Origin: Trema orientale
Taxonomy: Eukaryota > Streptophyta > Magnoliopsida > Rosales > Cannabaceae
NCBI GenBank assembly: GCA_002914845.1
Contig: JXTC01000513.1
Coordinates: 1 to 64,000 of the forward strand
DNA: 64,000 bases
Direction of reading: 5' to 3'
Position numbers and translations under genes: made by a program. Below are positions 22,817 to 33,829 of this stretch, in pieces. A model generated the notes under the pieces. That model was not told where the DNA came from, ran no database searches, and worked only from the letters and a program-made list of their open reading frames with translations. The stretch's first letter is position 1. Every line of letters starts with the position of its first letter.

Positions 22817-25800
22817 ATGTGGGCTCTTCGTCGCGTATCACTTCCACTCAGGTATTTTTCTCTCTGTCTCCGTTTCTCGGCTAAGGGTTGGTGCTTTAAT
22901 TTTAGTGCTGTTTGGTTACTGAGAAAGTATGGGAAATGGAAGAAACAGAAAGCTGAATGTCTTACATTTCATGGTGCATTTTTAATAAAATTTCTCTTTT
23001 CATTATTTTCTTTTTTTCTGTTTGGTTACTGTGAAAGTAGTCGTTATGTTTTGTTTTTTCTAATTACAGGAAAAATGGATTCAAAATCGGAACTTCCCAG
23101 GCTAACTTTTCTGATATAGAATTACCAATTACTTACATTCGAGACCAAGCCGGTATCTTCGAATCTCCTCTACTGATATCTGAGAAATGTCTCTGTTTTA
23201 AGAGATTTTATTGTAGAAAAACTGGTTATGCAAATGTTTTCTTGGTCAAACGTCATTTTTCTTCTGAAGTTGGACTAGAAGATAGGGTTAAATTAGTTCA
23301 AGATACCATATTAGAGGATGAAAATGAAAATGAATCGAGTTTCTCTGGTGGTGGTGGTGATTGTAATGATGATGAACCCTCTCGAAATGAGATGGAGTTA
23401 TCAGAAACTGAGACTGACCCAAGTGAGAAAACACCTATGGAGAAATGGGCTACTTCAGCACTGTTCGAAGCAATCGTGGATTTTCCTGGTATCGCTGTTC
23501 ACGCTGCTCTTGATAAGTGGGTTGCAGAAGGAAATGAGTTGAGCCGGGAAGAGGTTTTCTTGGTCATGATCAATTTTCGAAAGTCCAGGATGTATGAGAG
23601 GGCTCTGCAGGTGAGTTTATCACATGCTTATGTAAAGAGATAATAACAAATATCCCTTGTATATTGACTGAAAAATGCTTTCCACCTTGGGTTTCTCATA
23701 TTGACAATGTATACCATGTGGTTTCGATTTGTTTGTTCTTACTGCATTATTAAAATAAAGGCGGAAAGTGCCTTTAAAACAAGAAATTACACTTTCCTCA
23801 GCGAAATTTTTCTGCGGCGGTGATAAGTGTATAAAAATTTAAACCACATGGTATGTTTTTGCTATTATTAGACAATGAATAGGAAAAGCGTACTTCAACT
23901 AAAACACATGAATAATTTTGTTATTGCCCCTTCTATGAATCAAGTGATTCGCTTGAACTTGCTAATGAAGGCAGTTGTTTAACTTTAGTTCTTGATCACG
24001 AGTCACCACTCACCACCTCGTATATAGAACTTGTTGGTTACTTCATTTCTTGGTAGATGACAACTCTGCTTGTGTAAATGTGTGCATGTGATTTTTTTGG
24101 AAACTCTCAAGTGTAGCGGTTACACTCAACTGGCATATCTTATACTGTTCGGTTAACGGAGTCGACTCACTTTTAGCTGAGGGTTACTTGCTTCGTTTAT
24201 GCTTCCAATTTAAATATGTATTTTCTCTTCTTAAAATGTTTAGTATGATCTTCCGGTCATTGTCTTTCTTATTTTCTTACAATATCTTCTTGTTGTCGCC
24301 TGTTTTCTTCTTATTTATAACATTTTCTTTATCTCTCATAAATCATCTTCCTTAATCCTTTTTGCTATATTCTACTTGGCTATGACAAGAAAGGTCATCC
24401 ATTTTGTGTTCTCTTTGAGATATGTGGATCTGTTTCCGATTTTGTCAATAGACTTTAAAACACATATATTCAGGGCAGCAAGAGAAATTTTGCATTGGAG
24501 TCATACTAACAAGTTCTCATAAATGTTCAAAATTTTCTTCTTGAAATGACTGGACACTCTGATGCGGGGATTTTCACTCTCATTTCTCTTTTTTGTAATT
24601 TCCTTTTTAACGGAACAGATTATAACTCTTTGCTTTACCTCTTTTTTTCTTTCACCATGTTTTTTTTCAAATGGATATCTGAAGAAGAACAAACATTCTC
24701 ATTATTGGTTCTTATTGGCATCATGATCATATACTACGTCGTAAGTGCGATTTCTGGTTCATTAAAATCATTGTTGCTTATGGACTCTTTTACTATGTCA
24801 TCCTTGTCAATATTCAGTTTTCGGAGTGGCTTGAGACAAGTGATCAATTTGAATTTGACGAAAGAAACTATGCCTCTCATCTTGATTTGATTGCTAAAGT
24901 GCATGGCCTGAAGAAGGCGGCAGATTACTTGGAGAGGATCCCAGATTCCAACAGAGGGGAGTTAGCTTATCGAACCCTTTTGGCTAACTGTGTCCGTGCC
25001 AACAACATGAAGAAAGCCGAGAACGTGTTCGAAAAAATGAAAGATTTTGGATTTCCCATGTCGACATTTTCTTACAACCAATTGCTCATTCTCTATAAAA
25101 GGCATAACAGGAATAAAGTTGAAGACTTAATATCAGTAATGGAGAAAGAAAATGTCAAACCCTCCGTCTTCACTTATAAACTTTTAATAGATACCAGAGG
25201 ACAATTGAACAACATAACAGGTATGGAACAAGTCTTGGAGACAATGAAGGCTGAAGGAGTTGAACCAGACACACAAATTAGATTTGTATTGGCTAGAAAC
25301 TATATCTCTTGTGGGCTCATAGACAAAGCTGAAGCTGTTTTAAAAGAAATGGAAGGGAGAGAGTTAACGGAGAATCGTCAGGTTTGCAAAAGTTTACTTG
25401 TACTTTATGCAGAGCTGGGAAAGGCTGACGATGTGGAGAGGGTTTGGAAGGTATGTAAGAGTAATCTCCAGTTTGGGGAGTGCATGGCTGCAATTACGGC
25501 TTGGGGAAAGTTGAACAGAATTGAAGAAGCAGAGGCAGTGTTCGATATGATATTGAAAACATGGAAGATACCTTCGTCGACACACTATACTTTGCTATTG
25601 AAGGTGTATGCAGACAATAAGTTGATGGCAAAGGTTAAGGATCTACTTAAACGAATGGCAGATAGTGGTTGCAGGATTGGCCCATTGTCTTGGAATGCAG
25701 TTGTCAAACTCTATGTGGAAGCAGGAGAGGTAGAGAAGGCTGCATCTATCTTGACGAAGTTTTCTCAAGAGAGCCGGAAGAAGCCGTTGTTGAGTACTTA

Positions 25801-26065
25801 TATGGCGATTTTTAAGGAGTATGCAAAGAGGGGCGATATCCATAACTCAGAGAACATCTTTGATAGGATAAGGCAAGCTAGTTATGCAGTTCAAAGGCTT
25901 CACTTTCAAACTCTACTTCAAGCCTATATAAATGCCAAGGCACCAGCTTATGGAATGAGGGAGAGAATGAAGGCATATAAGGTCTTCCCAAACAATGATT
26001 TGCTGCAACAGCTGCGACGAACTGACGCATTTAGGAAGACTGCTGCATCATATTTGGTTGATTGA
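22817..26065 (+). CDS. PPR596: P-class pentatricopeptide repeat protein, PPR596-like, mitochondrial (607 aa)
   Basis: Three exons are inferred: 22817-22851, 23070-23610 and 24818-26065, all with GT-AG borders and consistent phase. The protein starts MWALRRVSLPLRKNG, a basic N-terminus fitting mitochondrial import and resembling what I recall of Arabidopsis At1g80270 (PPR596, 596 aa). A low-complexity acidic stretch (about residues 90-135) precedes FSEWLETSDQF..YASHLDLIAKVHGL. About nine 35-residue PPR motifs run from residue 240 to 570 (for example FSYNQLLILYKRHNR, SWNAVVKLYVEAGEVEKA). The last exon carries the whole array. PPR proteins bind organelle RNA. PPR596 has been linked to partial editing of mitochondrial rps3; the function here is by analogy. 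The frame is intact. Confidence 0.9.
23711..23854. repeat. Small inverted repeat in PPR intron 2
   Basis: ATACCATGTGGTTT at 23711-23724 is mirrored exactly at 23841-23854, enclosing about 115 bp. It could be a small MITE in the 1.2-kb second intron (23611-24817). No target duplication beyond a possible TA was seen. Confidence 0.45.
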
Positions 26066-27631
26066 GGTACTTGATTGTTCCCCTTTGCCATGATTTGGCT
26101 ACTTCCATTGTCAAAAAACCAATATTCTATGTTTTCCATATGTATGGAGAATTTCTTGTTTCAGGATATTTAACATGACCTGAAAAATTCAGTGTTTTTC
26201 CCTTCTAAGATTAAGAATGTTAGAAATGAATAGTTCAAGAAACCAATATTGGAAACTCGTGTAATTATAATATTGCTTTTGCCTATTTACTATTAAGGTC
26301 CTTTATGGAATGATTGTTTTTCCTTGTTCTTGTGTTTAACATTCCGCATTAACGCTATATTTCTGGAAGCAAAAATCCAAATTCAAAATCGGCTGACAAG
26401 CGACTGGATTACACCTTTAGACAACCTTTTTCGATAACTACAACACAGAACTGATTTGTTATTAGGATTTAGAGGAGAGAATTAAGACCTTAAACTTTAA
26501 AATTGGAGGTGAGTTGTGATTACCAAATCTGGCCAAGTTTATGACCATGATATCATGTTATTTTTATGGTTATGTAACAAAAGGTTATTTTCTTTTAACC
26601 TTGATAAAGATAGAGTTTGATCACCAGGAGACTTGAACTCTTTAGATGCTTCTATTTATGTATTTGATGAATATTTTTTAAGTACAGATTATTTGAGGGT
26701 TGCTTGTGTGGTCATTCTTTGGATTGTGATGTGAGAATTTGGAAGTGAATGGAGAAGTACCATGAACGTGAGAAAAATTCAGATAGTATTTGGCAAAAGA
26801 AAGAAAAATTATAAAGAAAAACGTGTTTGGTATAGGATTCAAATCTATTTTATAAATTCATAATCAATTTTCATATAAAAAGTTGATAGGATAAAACAGA
26901 TCCTGTTGACTTTCTATATGAAAGTTGTTTTTTGATTTGTAGAATAGGATTCGAATCCTATACCAAACATGTAAAATATTTAGAAAGCTTAAATAATTCT
27001 GTTAAAAATGTCTTGACACATACCGTGTAATATTATTGTTCAAGGGTCAACCAATTGAACACTCTAATCTTAAACATATTTCTTGCCAAAACTGTATGTT
27101 TTGAAAGGAAGATGCTAAAATCCATGATGAAAACAAACGACTAAACTGTATAAATTAATAAACTACAATTAGGAAAAGAAAAAAGTCAGACCTTGTATGA
27201 ACTCTAGTGTTTTTCTCTTTCTAATAGCAACAACTGAGAGAGTATCTGTTTATCTAACTTGAATTAGCGCAATAAGAGCCTTATCACAAGTCACAACATA
27301 GTAAGATGGAAGATCAAAGGGACAATCTGAAGTCTCCATTTCCCAAGCCACAGCCAAATGATTCCCCTTACTTTTTTATCTAAAGAATGGCTATAGATCA
27401 GGGTTGTATATATAACTATATTATATTTTATGCGGGGTTAAATAAATAGTGATCCCTTAACTATACTTACTGTATCATTTTGCTCCCGAATTTTCAACTT
27501 ACATAGTAATAACCCATAAATTATGCAATTGTTACAGTAATATCTCCTTTGTCACAAACTGTGGTTCTTTAACTGAAAATAGTCATGGACAAAGCGTAAT
27601 TGGGCATTATTTATTTCTATGAGTCAGAATC
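26066..27631. repeat. PPR 3' flank and copy A of a duplicated segment (empty site)
   Basis: Positions 26205-27119 recur at 27633-33551, where a Copia element interrupts them. Copy A keeps the uninterrupted target, gatatcatg at 26549. By eye the two copies differ by roughly 2-3 percent plus a 10-bp deletion near 26290 relative to B. Positions 27440-27631 are a dispersed repeat related to 22170-22385. No gene is seen. Confidence 0.85.
26821..26972. mobile_element. Hairpin MITE (152 bp), copy A
   Basis: ACGTGTTTGGTATAGGATTC at the left is mirrored by ACATGTTTGGTATAGGATTC at the right, and further inner bases also pair (ttcatataaaaag with ctttctatatgaaa). It could fold into one long hairpin, a feature of small MITEs and of some microRNA precursors. 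The same element is present at about 33253-33404 in copy B. Confidence 0.6.
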
Positions 27632-27632
27632 N
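27632..27632. other. Single undetermined base (N), likely contig joint
   Basis: Copy B of the duplicated segment starts at the very next base. Together with the 278-N gap after copy B, this marks copy B as a separately placed piece. Confidence 0.7.
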
Positions 27633-27973
27633 CTAAGATTAAGAATGTTAGAAATGAATAGTTCAAGAAACCAATATTGGAAACTCGTGTAATTATAATA
27701 TTGCTTTTGCCTATTTACTATTAAGGTGAATGATTGTTTTTCCTTGTTCTTGTGTTTAACATTCCGCATTAACGCTATATTTCTGGAAGCAAAAATCCAA
27801 ATTTAAAATCGGCTGACAAGCGACTGAATTACACCTTTAGACAACCTTTTTCGATAACTACAACACAGAACTGATTTGTTATTAGGATTTAGAGGAGAGA
27901 ATTCAGACCTTAAACTTTAAAATTGGAGGCGAGTTGTGATTACCAAATTTGGCCAAGTTTATGACCATGATAT

Positions 27974-28467
27974 TGTTAGGGAATAACCTCCCCAATAGAC
28001 ACACAATAGTGGAAGTGATAAAAAATAAATGTGAAAAATAATGCCAAAATAAATAAATAAGACACAAATTAGCGTGGTTCACCAATTTGGCTATGTCCAC
28101 GGAGCTGCTGTAGATTTTCACTATTGGGAGAAAAAGAACCTTTACAAGTATTTACACTCAACACTCACAACTCACACCCCAGACCCCGAATATATCCAAG
28201 AAAAAAATTGTATTTTTCTCTAACTCTCAAGAGTAAACTCACTCTAATACTCTCACAACACTTGGTGTTTCTTACACTTTGGGATGAAAATAAATGAGCA
28301 ATAGGGTCCTTATTTATAGTTTAGGCTCACCAACCCTTTACACATTTTTTTCTCAAATTTTCCATATATATCATACAAACTATACACGCTTTTCATCGTG
28401 TATTTACCTGGCTCCACTTTTTCTTAACCGTGTATTACTTACACGGATTGTACACGGAATACTAACA
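27974..28467 (-). repeat. 3' LTR of the Copia element
   Basis: The LTR begins TGTTAGGGAATAACC and ends ATACTAACA on the plus strand (494 bp), bounded by the target duplication outside and the purine tract (28468-28478) inside. It has short inverted ends TGTTAG/CTAACA. The ORF at 28294 is incidental. Confidence 0.95.
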
Positions 28468-28540
28468 ATCTCCCACTTGAAGACTTGATTCCAATCATGT
28501 CTTCACATTCGATCAATACAGCAGTTCATCTCTGTCTTCT

Positions 28541-29380
28541 TTATGCTTGCAAGCCAACTGAAGCTGAACATAGCTTCAGTTTATCAATGTTCATCATCTT
28601 CGTCAACATATCAGCAGGATTCTGACTACCATGAATCTTCTCGAGAGCTATAACTCCATCTTCCAAAGCTGAGCGTATGAAATGGTACCGAACCTGTACA
28701 TGCTTTGTCCGAGCATGATAAACAGGGTTCTTTGCCAGATGAATAGCACTTTGACTGTCACAATGCAAAGTGCTCTTCCCATAATTCTGACCCAGTTCCT
28801 CTAGGAAATTCTGCAACCATATCAATTCCTTGCTTGCTTCTGTCATAGCAACATACTCAGCTTCAGTAGTAGAGAGTGCAACGATCTTTTGTAATCTTGA
28901 GACCCAGCTAATCGTCATACCACCAAATGTGAATACATATCCAGTAGTATTCTTTCTACCGTCTACATCACCGGCCATATCAGCATCTACATAGCCTTGT
29001 AAACCCAGATCTGACTTTTTGAAGCATAGTGACATATTACTAGTACCTCTCAAGTATCTGAGAATCCACTTCACTGCTTCCCAGTGTTGTTTTCCTGGAT
29101 TGCTCATGTATCGGCTCACAACTCCCACTGCATGTGCTATATCCGGTCTGGTACACACCATGGCATACATGAGGTTGCCAATAGCAGAAGAATAAGGCAG
29201 CTTGGTCATGTGAGCTCGCTCCTGCTCTGTTGAGGGTGACTGCTCCTTGGTTAGTTTGAAATGACTAGCCAAAGAAGTACTTACAGGCTTTGCATCATCC
29301 ATGTTGAATCTGCTAAGCACCTTTTTCACATACTCCTCTTGAGATAGCTTCAAAACTCCATTTGCTCTAGAAATCCTCAT
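28541..29380 (-). pseudogene. Copia RT C-terminus and RNase H
   Basis: An open stretch of 279 residues starts ISRANGVLKLSQEEYVKKVL, the RT thumb/connection region. It continues to the RNase H landmarks YVDADMAGDVDGRKNTTGYVF, ALSTTEAEYVA and LHCDSQSAIHLA, and ends KTMMNI..KLCSASVGLQA-like. It is split from the RT by one in-frame stop: the triplet after GAAK is TAA where relatives have Gln (near 29389). It belongs to the polyprotein of the 27974-32979 element. Confidence 0.9.
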
Positions 29381-29389
29381 TCCAAAGAT

Positions 29390-30500
29390 TTACTTTGCAG
29401 CTCCCAAATCCTTCATAGAAAACTCCATTGACAATTCTTTCTTGAGCTTATTAATTTCCTCCATATTAGCTCCAGCAATCAATATATCATCTACATACAG
29501 AAGTAGAATAATATAAGAATTGTCAAACCTCTTCACATAACAGCAGTGATCTGCCTGGCACCGCAAGTAACCATTGTTACTCATAAACGCATCAAACTTC
29601 TTGTACCACTGTCTTGGAGCCTGTTTCAGGCCATACAGGCTTTTCTGAAGTTTGCACACCATTCTCTCCTTCCCTCGTACTTCAAAACCTTGTGGCTGCT
29701 TCATGTAAATTTCTTCTTCCAAGTCACCATGAAGAAATGCCGTCTTGACATCTAATTGCTCTAGATGTAAGTCTTCTTTAACCACCAACTCAAGTACTGT
29801 TCTGATAATGGTCAATTTAACCACTGGAGACAATCTCGGTGTAGTCGATGCCTTCCTTCTGTTGAAAGCCTTTGACAACAAGTCTTGCTTTGTACCGCTT
29901 GCTACCATCAGGTTCTTCTTTTATTCGGTACACCCACTTGATGTGTAATGCCTTCTTTCCTTCTCGTAGTTCGGCCAGTTCCCACGTCTGATTGGACGCT
30001 AGTGACTCCATCTCATCTTTTATGGCTAACTCCCACTTGATTGACTCATCATTCTGTACCGCTTCTTCATAACTCTCTGGCTCGCCTTTATCAGTCAGTA
30101 GAATGTAATGCAGTGCCGGGGAATATCTCTGAGGAGGTCGAATTGTTCTGGAAGATCTTCTGAGTTCACCCACTGGAGTCTGTGGGTCTACCGCTGGTGC
30201 TACAGCTTCTTGATCTTTCTGGCCGTCTACTGGGATATTATTCAATGGTATTACCCCAGCTTTTTTTTCTTCAGGACATACATTATCAGCTCCGGTGCAC
30301 AATCTGTCCTTGTACATCACCTCCTCGTTGAATATGACATCCCTGCTTCTGATGATCTTTCGATTTTGGTCATCCCAGAAACAATAACCAAACTGAGCAT
30401 CACCATAACCAATAAAGAAACATTTTTTAGACTTGGGATCAAGTTTACTTCTATTGGCAGGGTCTATATGAACATAAGATAGACAACCAAACACTTTCAA
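29390..30500 (-). pseudogene. Copia integrase C-terminus and reverse transcriptase (frameshifted)
   Basis: The upstream frame (30500-29817) covers KVFGCLSYVHID, the linker RRSSRTIRPPQRYSP, and the RT start WELAIKDEMESLASNQTWEL to DYTEI. There the frame is lost by a small deletion in a TTC-TCT region. The second frame (29908-29390) continues SPVVKLTIIRTVL, LDVKTAFLHGDLEEEIYM, KSLYGLKQAPRQWYKKFD and the YVDD catalytic box (LLLYVDDILIAG). Confidence 0.92.
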
Positions 30501-31070
30501 GAAAAAAGGTTTACCTCTTTACCGCTCCAGAGCTCTTCTGGTATTCTGAAGTCCAATGATACTGATGGTCCTCTGTTGATAAGATATGCAGCAGTATTAA
30601 CTGCATCAGCCCAAAATGTCTTTGGCAGCCCTGCATGTAACCTCATGCTCCTTGCACGTTCATTCAGGGTTCCGTTTATTCTTTCAGCAATACTATTCTG
30701 TTGAGGTTTTCCTGGAATGGTTTTCTCGAACTTGATCCCATTATTGGTACAATACCTCTTGAAATCATCATCATCATATTCTCTCCCATTGTCAGACCGC
30801 AAACATTTCACTTTCAGATTAGTCTCATTTTCAACCATGGCCTTCTACTTTTTAAAGGTATCGTAAACATCAGATTTATTTTTTAGAAAATAAACCTATA
30901 CGTTTATGCTCGAATCATCAATAAATGTCACATAATATCTTGAGCCTCCAAGGATGTCACAGGAGATGGCCCCCACATGTCTGTATGAACCAGCTCCAAC
31001 TTTGCTGCTTTCGGTTCTCTTCCGCTTTTCGAAAAGCTTACCCTCTTTTGCTTGCCAAAGATACAGCTTT
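30497..31070 (-). pseudogene. Copia integrase core (broken)
   Basis: The clean part (30838-30497) has SDNGREYDDDDFKRYC, the second catalytic Asp region, and GKPQQNSIAERINGTL with the catalytic Glu. The preceding part is readable in another frame (GGSRYYVTFIDDSS, YFLKNKSDVYDTFKK) and ends at a stop in place of Trp before MVENE. Confidence 0.88.
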
Positions 31071-31134
31071 CGCATACGCTATGCTCAACTGACTTCAGCT
31101 CTCGCATAGGCTATGCTCAACTGACTTCAGCTCT
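31071..31134 (-). repeat. 32-bp tandem duplication breaking the Copia polyprotein
   Basis: Unit 31071-31102 is repeated at 31103-31134 with one mismatch. It lies in the GAG-pre-integrase/zinc-finger region, and because 32 is not a multiple of three it shifts the frame between the Gag-protease part and the integrase. Confidence 0.85.
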
Positions 31135-32450
31135 GGTAGCTTTCCTTTTGACAGCATTATCTTCATTCCCTTCTCGCTCATATGCCCAAGTCTACAGTGC
31201 CATAGACTTGAATTAACTTCAGCATTGACGGTCGCCAAAGTATCTCTACAACTGGAAGTTATGTAGAGAGTTCCAGTTTTGTTTCCTCGAGTAACAACCA
31301 TGGCTCCTTTGTTAACCTTCCACGAGCCACCAGTAAAGGTCACATTGTGTCCTTCCTCGTCAAATTGTCCCACCGATATAAGGTTCCGCATCAGTCTAGG
31401 TACATGCCTTACTTTCTGGATTTTCCACACCGATCTATTTGACATCTTCAGACGAATATCACCCATACCAACAATATCTAAAGGTTCTCCATCGGCTAGA
31501 TAAACCTTTCCGTAATTACCAGCGACATAATTCTCCAATACATTACGGTGTGCAGTGGTATGAAACGAAGCTCCAGAGTCTAAAACCCAAGAGTCAATTG
31601 GATTATCTACAGATAATAGTAAAGCGTCTTGTACCTCATCAGTCATGGCATTCGCATCGTTTCTGCTGTAGTCTTTCCTTGTTGCTCTACAATTCTTCTT
31701 TATGTGGCCGGTCTTGCCACAATTCCAGTATTCCGGTCTTCTTCCGGATCTGGACTTGTCTCTTCCATTCCTTGACTTGGATCTGTCACGACCCCGGTTA
31801 GAATTCTTTTCGCTGCTTCTGCCCCTGTTTTCGAGATTCAAGGCAGAACTCGATGATGCACCTTCACCCGAATCAATTCTGCTAACTTCTTCCGCCAAAA
31901 CTCGGTCTCTGACATCATTGAATTGCAGTTTTCCGTTGCCAACAGAATTGCTAACCGCAGCCTTCATTGGTTCCCAGCTGGTTGGTAGAGACGCTGGAAG
32001 AATTAAAGCACGTACTTCATCGTCGAAATTAATTTCGACTGACGTCAATTGAGAAACGATCGTGTTGAACTCATTGATATGACTTGTAACTGAAGCACCT
32101 TCTCCCATCTTTAAATAAAACAACTTCTTCATCAGATGTACCTTATTGTTTGTCGACAGTTTCTCATACATGTCTGATAGGATGCTCATCATCTCTGCTG
32201 TGGTGTTTGCCTCCGCCACATTATGAGCAACGTTCTTCGTTAGCGTCAATCGGATTACGCCTAATACTTGTCGATCAAGGAATTGCCAGTCGTCGTCCTC
32301 CATCTTCTCTGGTTTCTTCCCTGATAGAGGCTGATGCAATTTTTTACTATGCAGATAATCATTGATCTGCAATCTCCAGTACGAGAAATCTGTACCGTCG
32401 AACTTGTCAATTCCAGGTCCTGATCCTTCACTTCCGGCCATCGCTCCCAC
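31095..32450 (-). pseudogene. Copia Gag-protease-pre-integrase part (451 aa open)
   Basis: It starts MGAMAGSEGSG..GTDFSYWRLQINDYL, a UBN2-type Gag, followed by a Ser/Arg/Lys-rich basic stretch. The zinc knuckle reads YWNCGKTGHIKKNC: the first Cys position of CX2CX4HX4C is Tyr, so the knuckle is damaged. The protease motif is WVLDSGASFHTT. The GAG-pre-integrase domain, LWHCRLGHMSEKGM, follows. The frame ends after HSLCES because of the 32-bp duplication. Confidence 0.93.
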
Positions 32451-32463
32451 TAAAATCGAACCT

Positions 32464-32476
32464 CTCTCTGATACCA
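32464..32476 (-). other. Primer binding site of the Copia element (initiator tRNA-Met)
   Basis: The minus strand reads TGGTATCAGAGAG two bases inside the 5' LTR. This matches the 3' end complement of plant initiator tRNA-Met (TGGTATCAGAGC) over its first 11 bases. Confidence 0.9.
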
Positions 32477-32478
32477 GT

Positions 32479-32979
32479 TGTTAGGGAATAACCTCCCTAA
32501 TAGACACACAATAGTGGAAGCGATAAAAAATAAATGTGAAAAATAATGCCAAAATAAATAAACAAGACACACACAAATTAACATGGTTCACCAATTTGGC
32601 TACGCCCACGGAGCTGCTGTAGATTTTCACTATTGGGAGAAAAGGAACCTTTACAAGTGTTTACACTCAACACTCACAACTCACACTCCAGACCCCGAAT
32701 ATACCTAAGAGAAAAATTGTATTTTTCTCTAACTCTCAAGAGTAAACTCACTCTAATACTCTCACGACACTTGGTGTTTCTTACACTCTGGGATGAAAAC
32801 AAATGAGTAATAGGGTCCCTATTTATAGTTTAGGCTCACCAACCCTTTACACATTTTTTTCTCACATTTTCATATATATATATCACACAAACTATACACG
32901 CTTTTCACCGTGTATTTACCTGGCTCCACTTTTTCTTAACCGTGTATTATTTACACGGATTGTACACGGAATACTAACA
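32479..32979 (-). repeat. 5' LTR of the Copia element
   Basis: This 501-bp copy is the partner of 27974-28467. Differences include a 4-bp insertion (acac) and a TA-repeat expansion. It abuts target duplication gatat at 32980. Confidence 0.95.
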
Positions 32980-33551
32980 GATATCATGTTATTTTTATGG
33001 TTATGTAACAAAAGGTTATTTTCTTTTAACCTTGATAAAGATAGAGTTTGATCACCAGGAGACTTGAACTGTTTAGATGCTTCTATTTATGTATTTGATG
33101 AATATTTTTTAAGTACAGATTCTTTGAGGGTTGCTTGTGTGGTCATTCTTTGGATTGTGATGTGACAATTTGGAAGTGAATGGAGAAGTACCATGAATGC
33201 GAGAAAAATTCAGATAGTATTTGGTAAAAGAAAGAAAAATTATAAAGAAAAACACGTTTGGTATAGGATTCAAATCTTATTTTATAAATTCAGAATCAAC
33301 TTTCATATAAAAAGTTGATAGGATAAAACAGATTCTATTGACTTTCTATATGAAAGTTATTTTTTGATTTGTAGAATAGGATTCGAGTCCTATACCAAAC
33401 ATGTAAGATATTTAGAAAACTTAAATAATTCTGTTAAAAATGTCTTGACACATACTGTGTAATATTATTGTTCAAGGGTCAACCAATTGAACACTCTAAT
33501 CTTAAACATATTTCTTGCCAAAACTGTATGTTTTGAAAGGAAGATGCTAAA

Positions 33552-33829
33552 NNNNNNNNNNNNNNNNNNNNNNNNNNNNNNNNNNNNNNNNNNNNNNNNN
33601 NNNNNNNNNNNNNNNNNNNNNNNNNNNNNNNNNNNNNNNNNNNNNNNNNNNNNNNNNNNNNNNNNNNNNNNNNNNNNNNNNNNNNNNNNNNNNNNNNNNN
33701 NNNNNNNNNNNNNNNNNNNNNNNNNNNNNNNNNNNNNNNNNNNNNNNNNNNNNNNNNNNNNNNNNNNNNNNNNNNNNNNNNNNNNNNNNNNNNNNNNNNN
33801 NNNNNNNNNNNNNNNNNNNNNNNNNNNNN
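33552..33829. other. Assembly gap (278 N)
   Basis: All bases are undetermined. ORFs spanning it are meaningless. Confidence 1.

Larger units (their letters stand above)
27974..32979 (-). mobile_element. Ty1/Copia retrotransposon, Tork-type (5006 bp)
   Basis: LTRs lie at 27974-28467 and 32479-32979, with target duplication gatat at 27969-27973 and 32980-32984. On the minus strand the order is gag, protease, integrase, RT, RNase H, which is Copia order. The primer binding site next to the 5' LTR matches initiator tRNA-Met (32464-32476). A purine tract, AAGTGGGAGAT, abuts the 3' LTR. The coding text resembles Tork-lineage (Tnt1-like) elements. It carries stops and frameshifts and cannot make a full polyprotein. 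The LTRs differ by about 22 substitutions, mostly transitions, by my count (roughly 95-96 percent identity). Confidence 0.95.
27633..33551. repeat. Copy B of the duplicated segment, carrying a Copia insertion
   Basis: Positions 27633-27973 match 26205-26553, and 32980-33551 match 26549-27119. The 5-kb Copia element lies between. Copy B starts right after the N at 27632 and ends exactly at the gap at 33552. This pattern suggests an allelic contig inserted in tandem rather than a true duplication. Confidence 0.85.

Noticed and set aside
24546-24890. 114-codon ORF before PPR exon 3
   Set aside because: It is intron sequence; the hydrophobic translation is T-rich text, and the true exon starts at 24818 in another frame context.
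31439-32052. Plus-strand ORFs of 74-120 codons
   Set aside because: They are shadows of the Copia Gag-protease frame on the minus strand.
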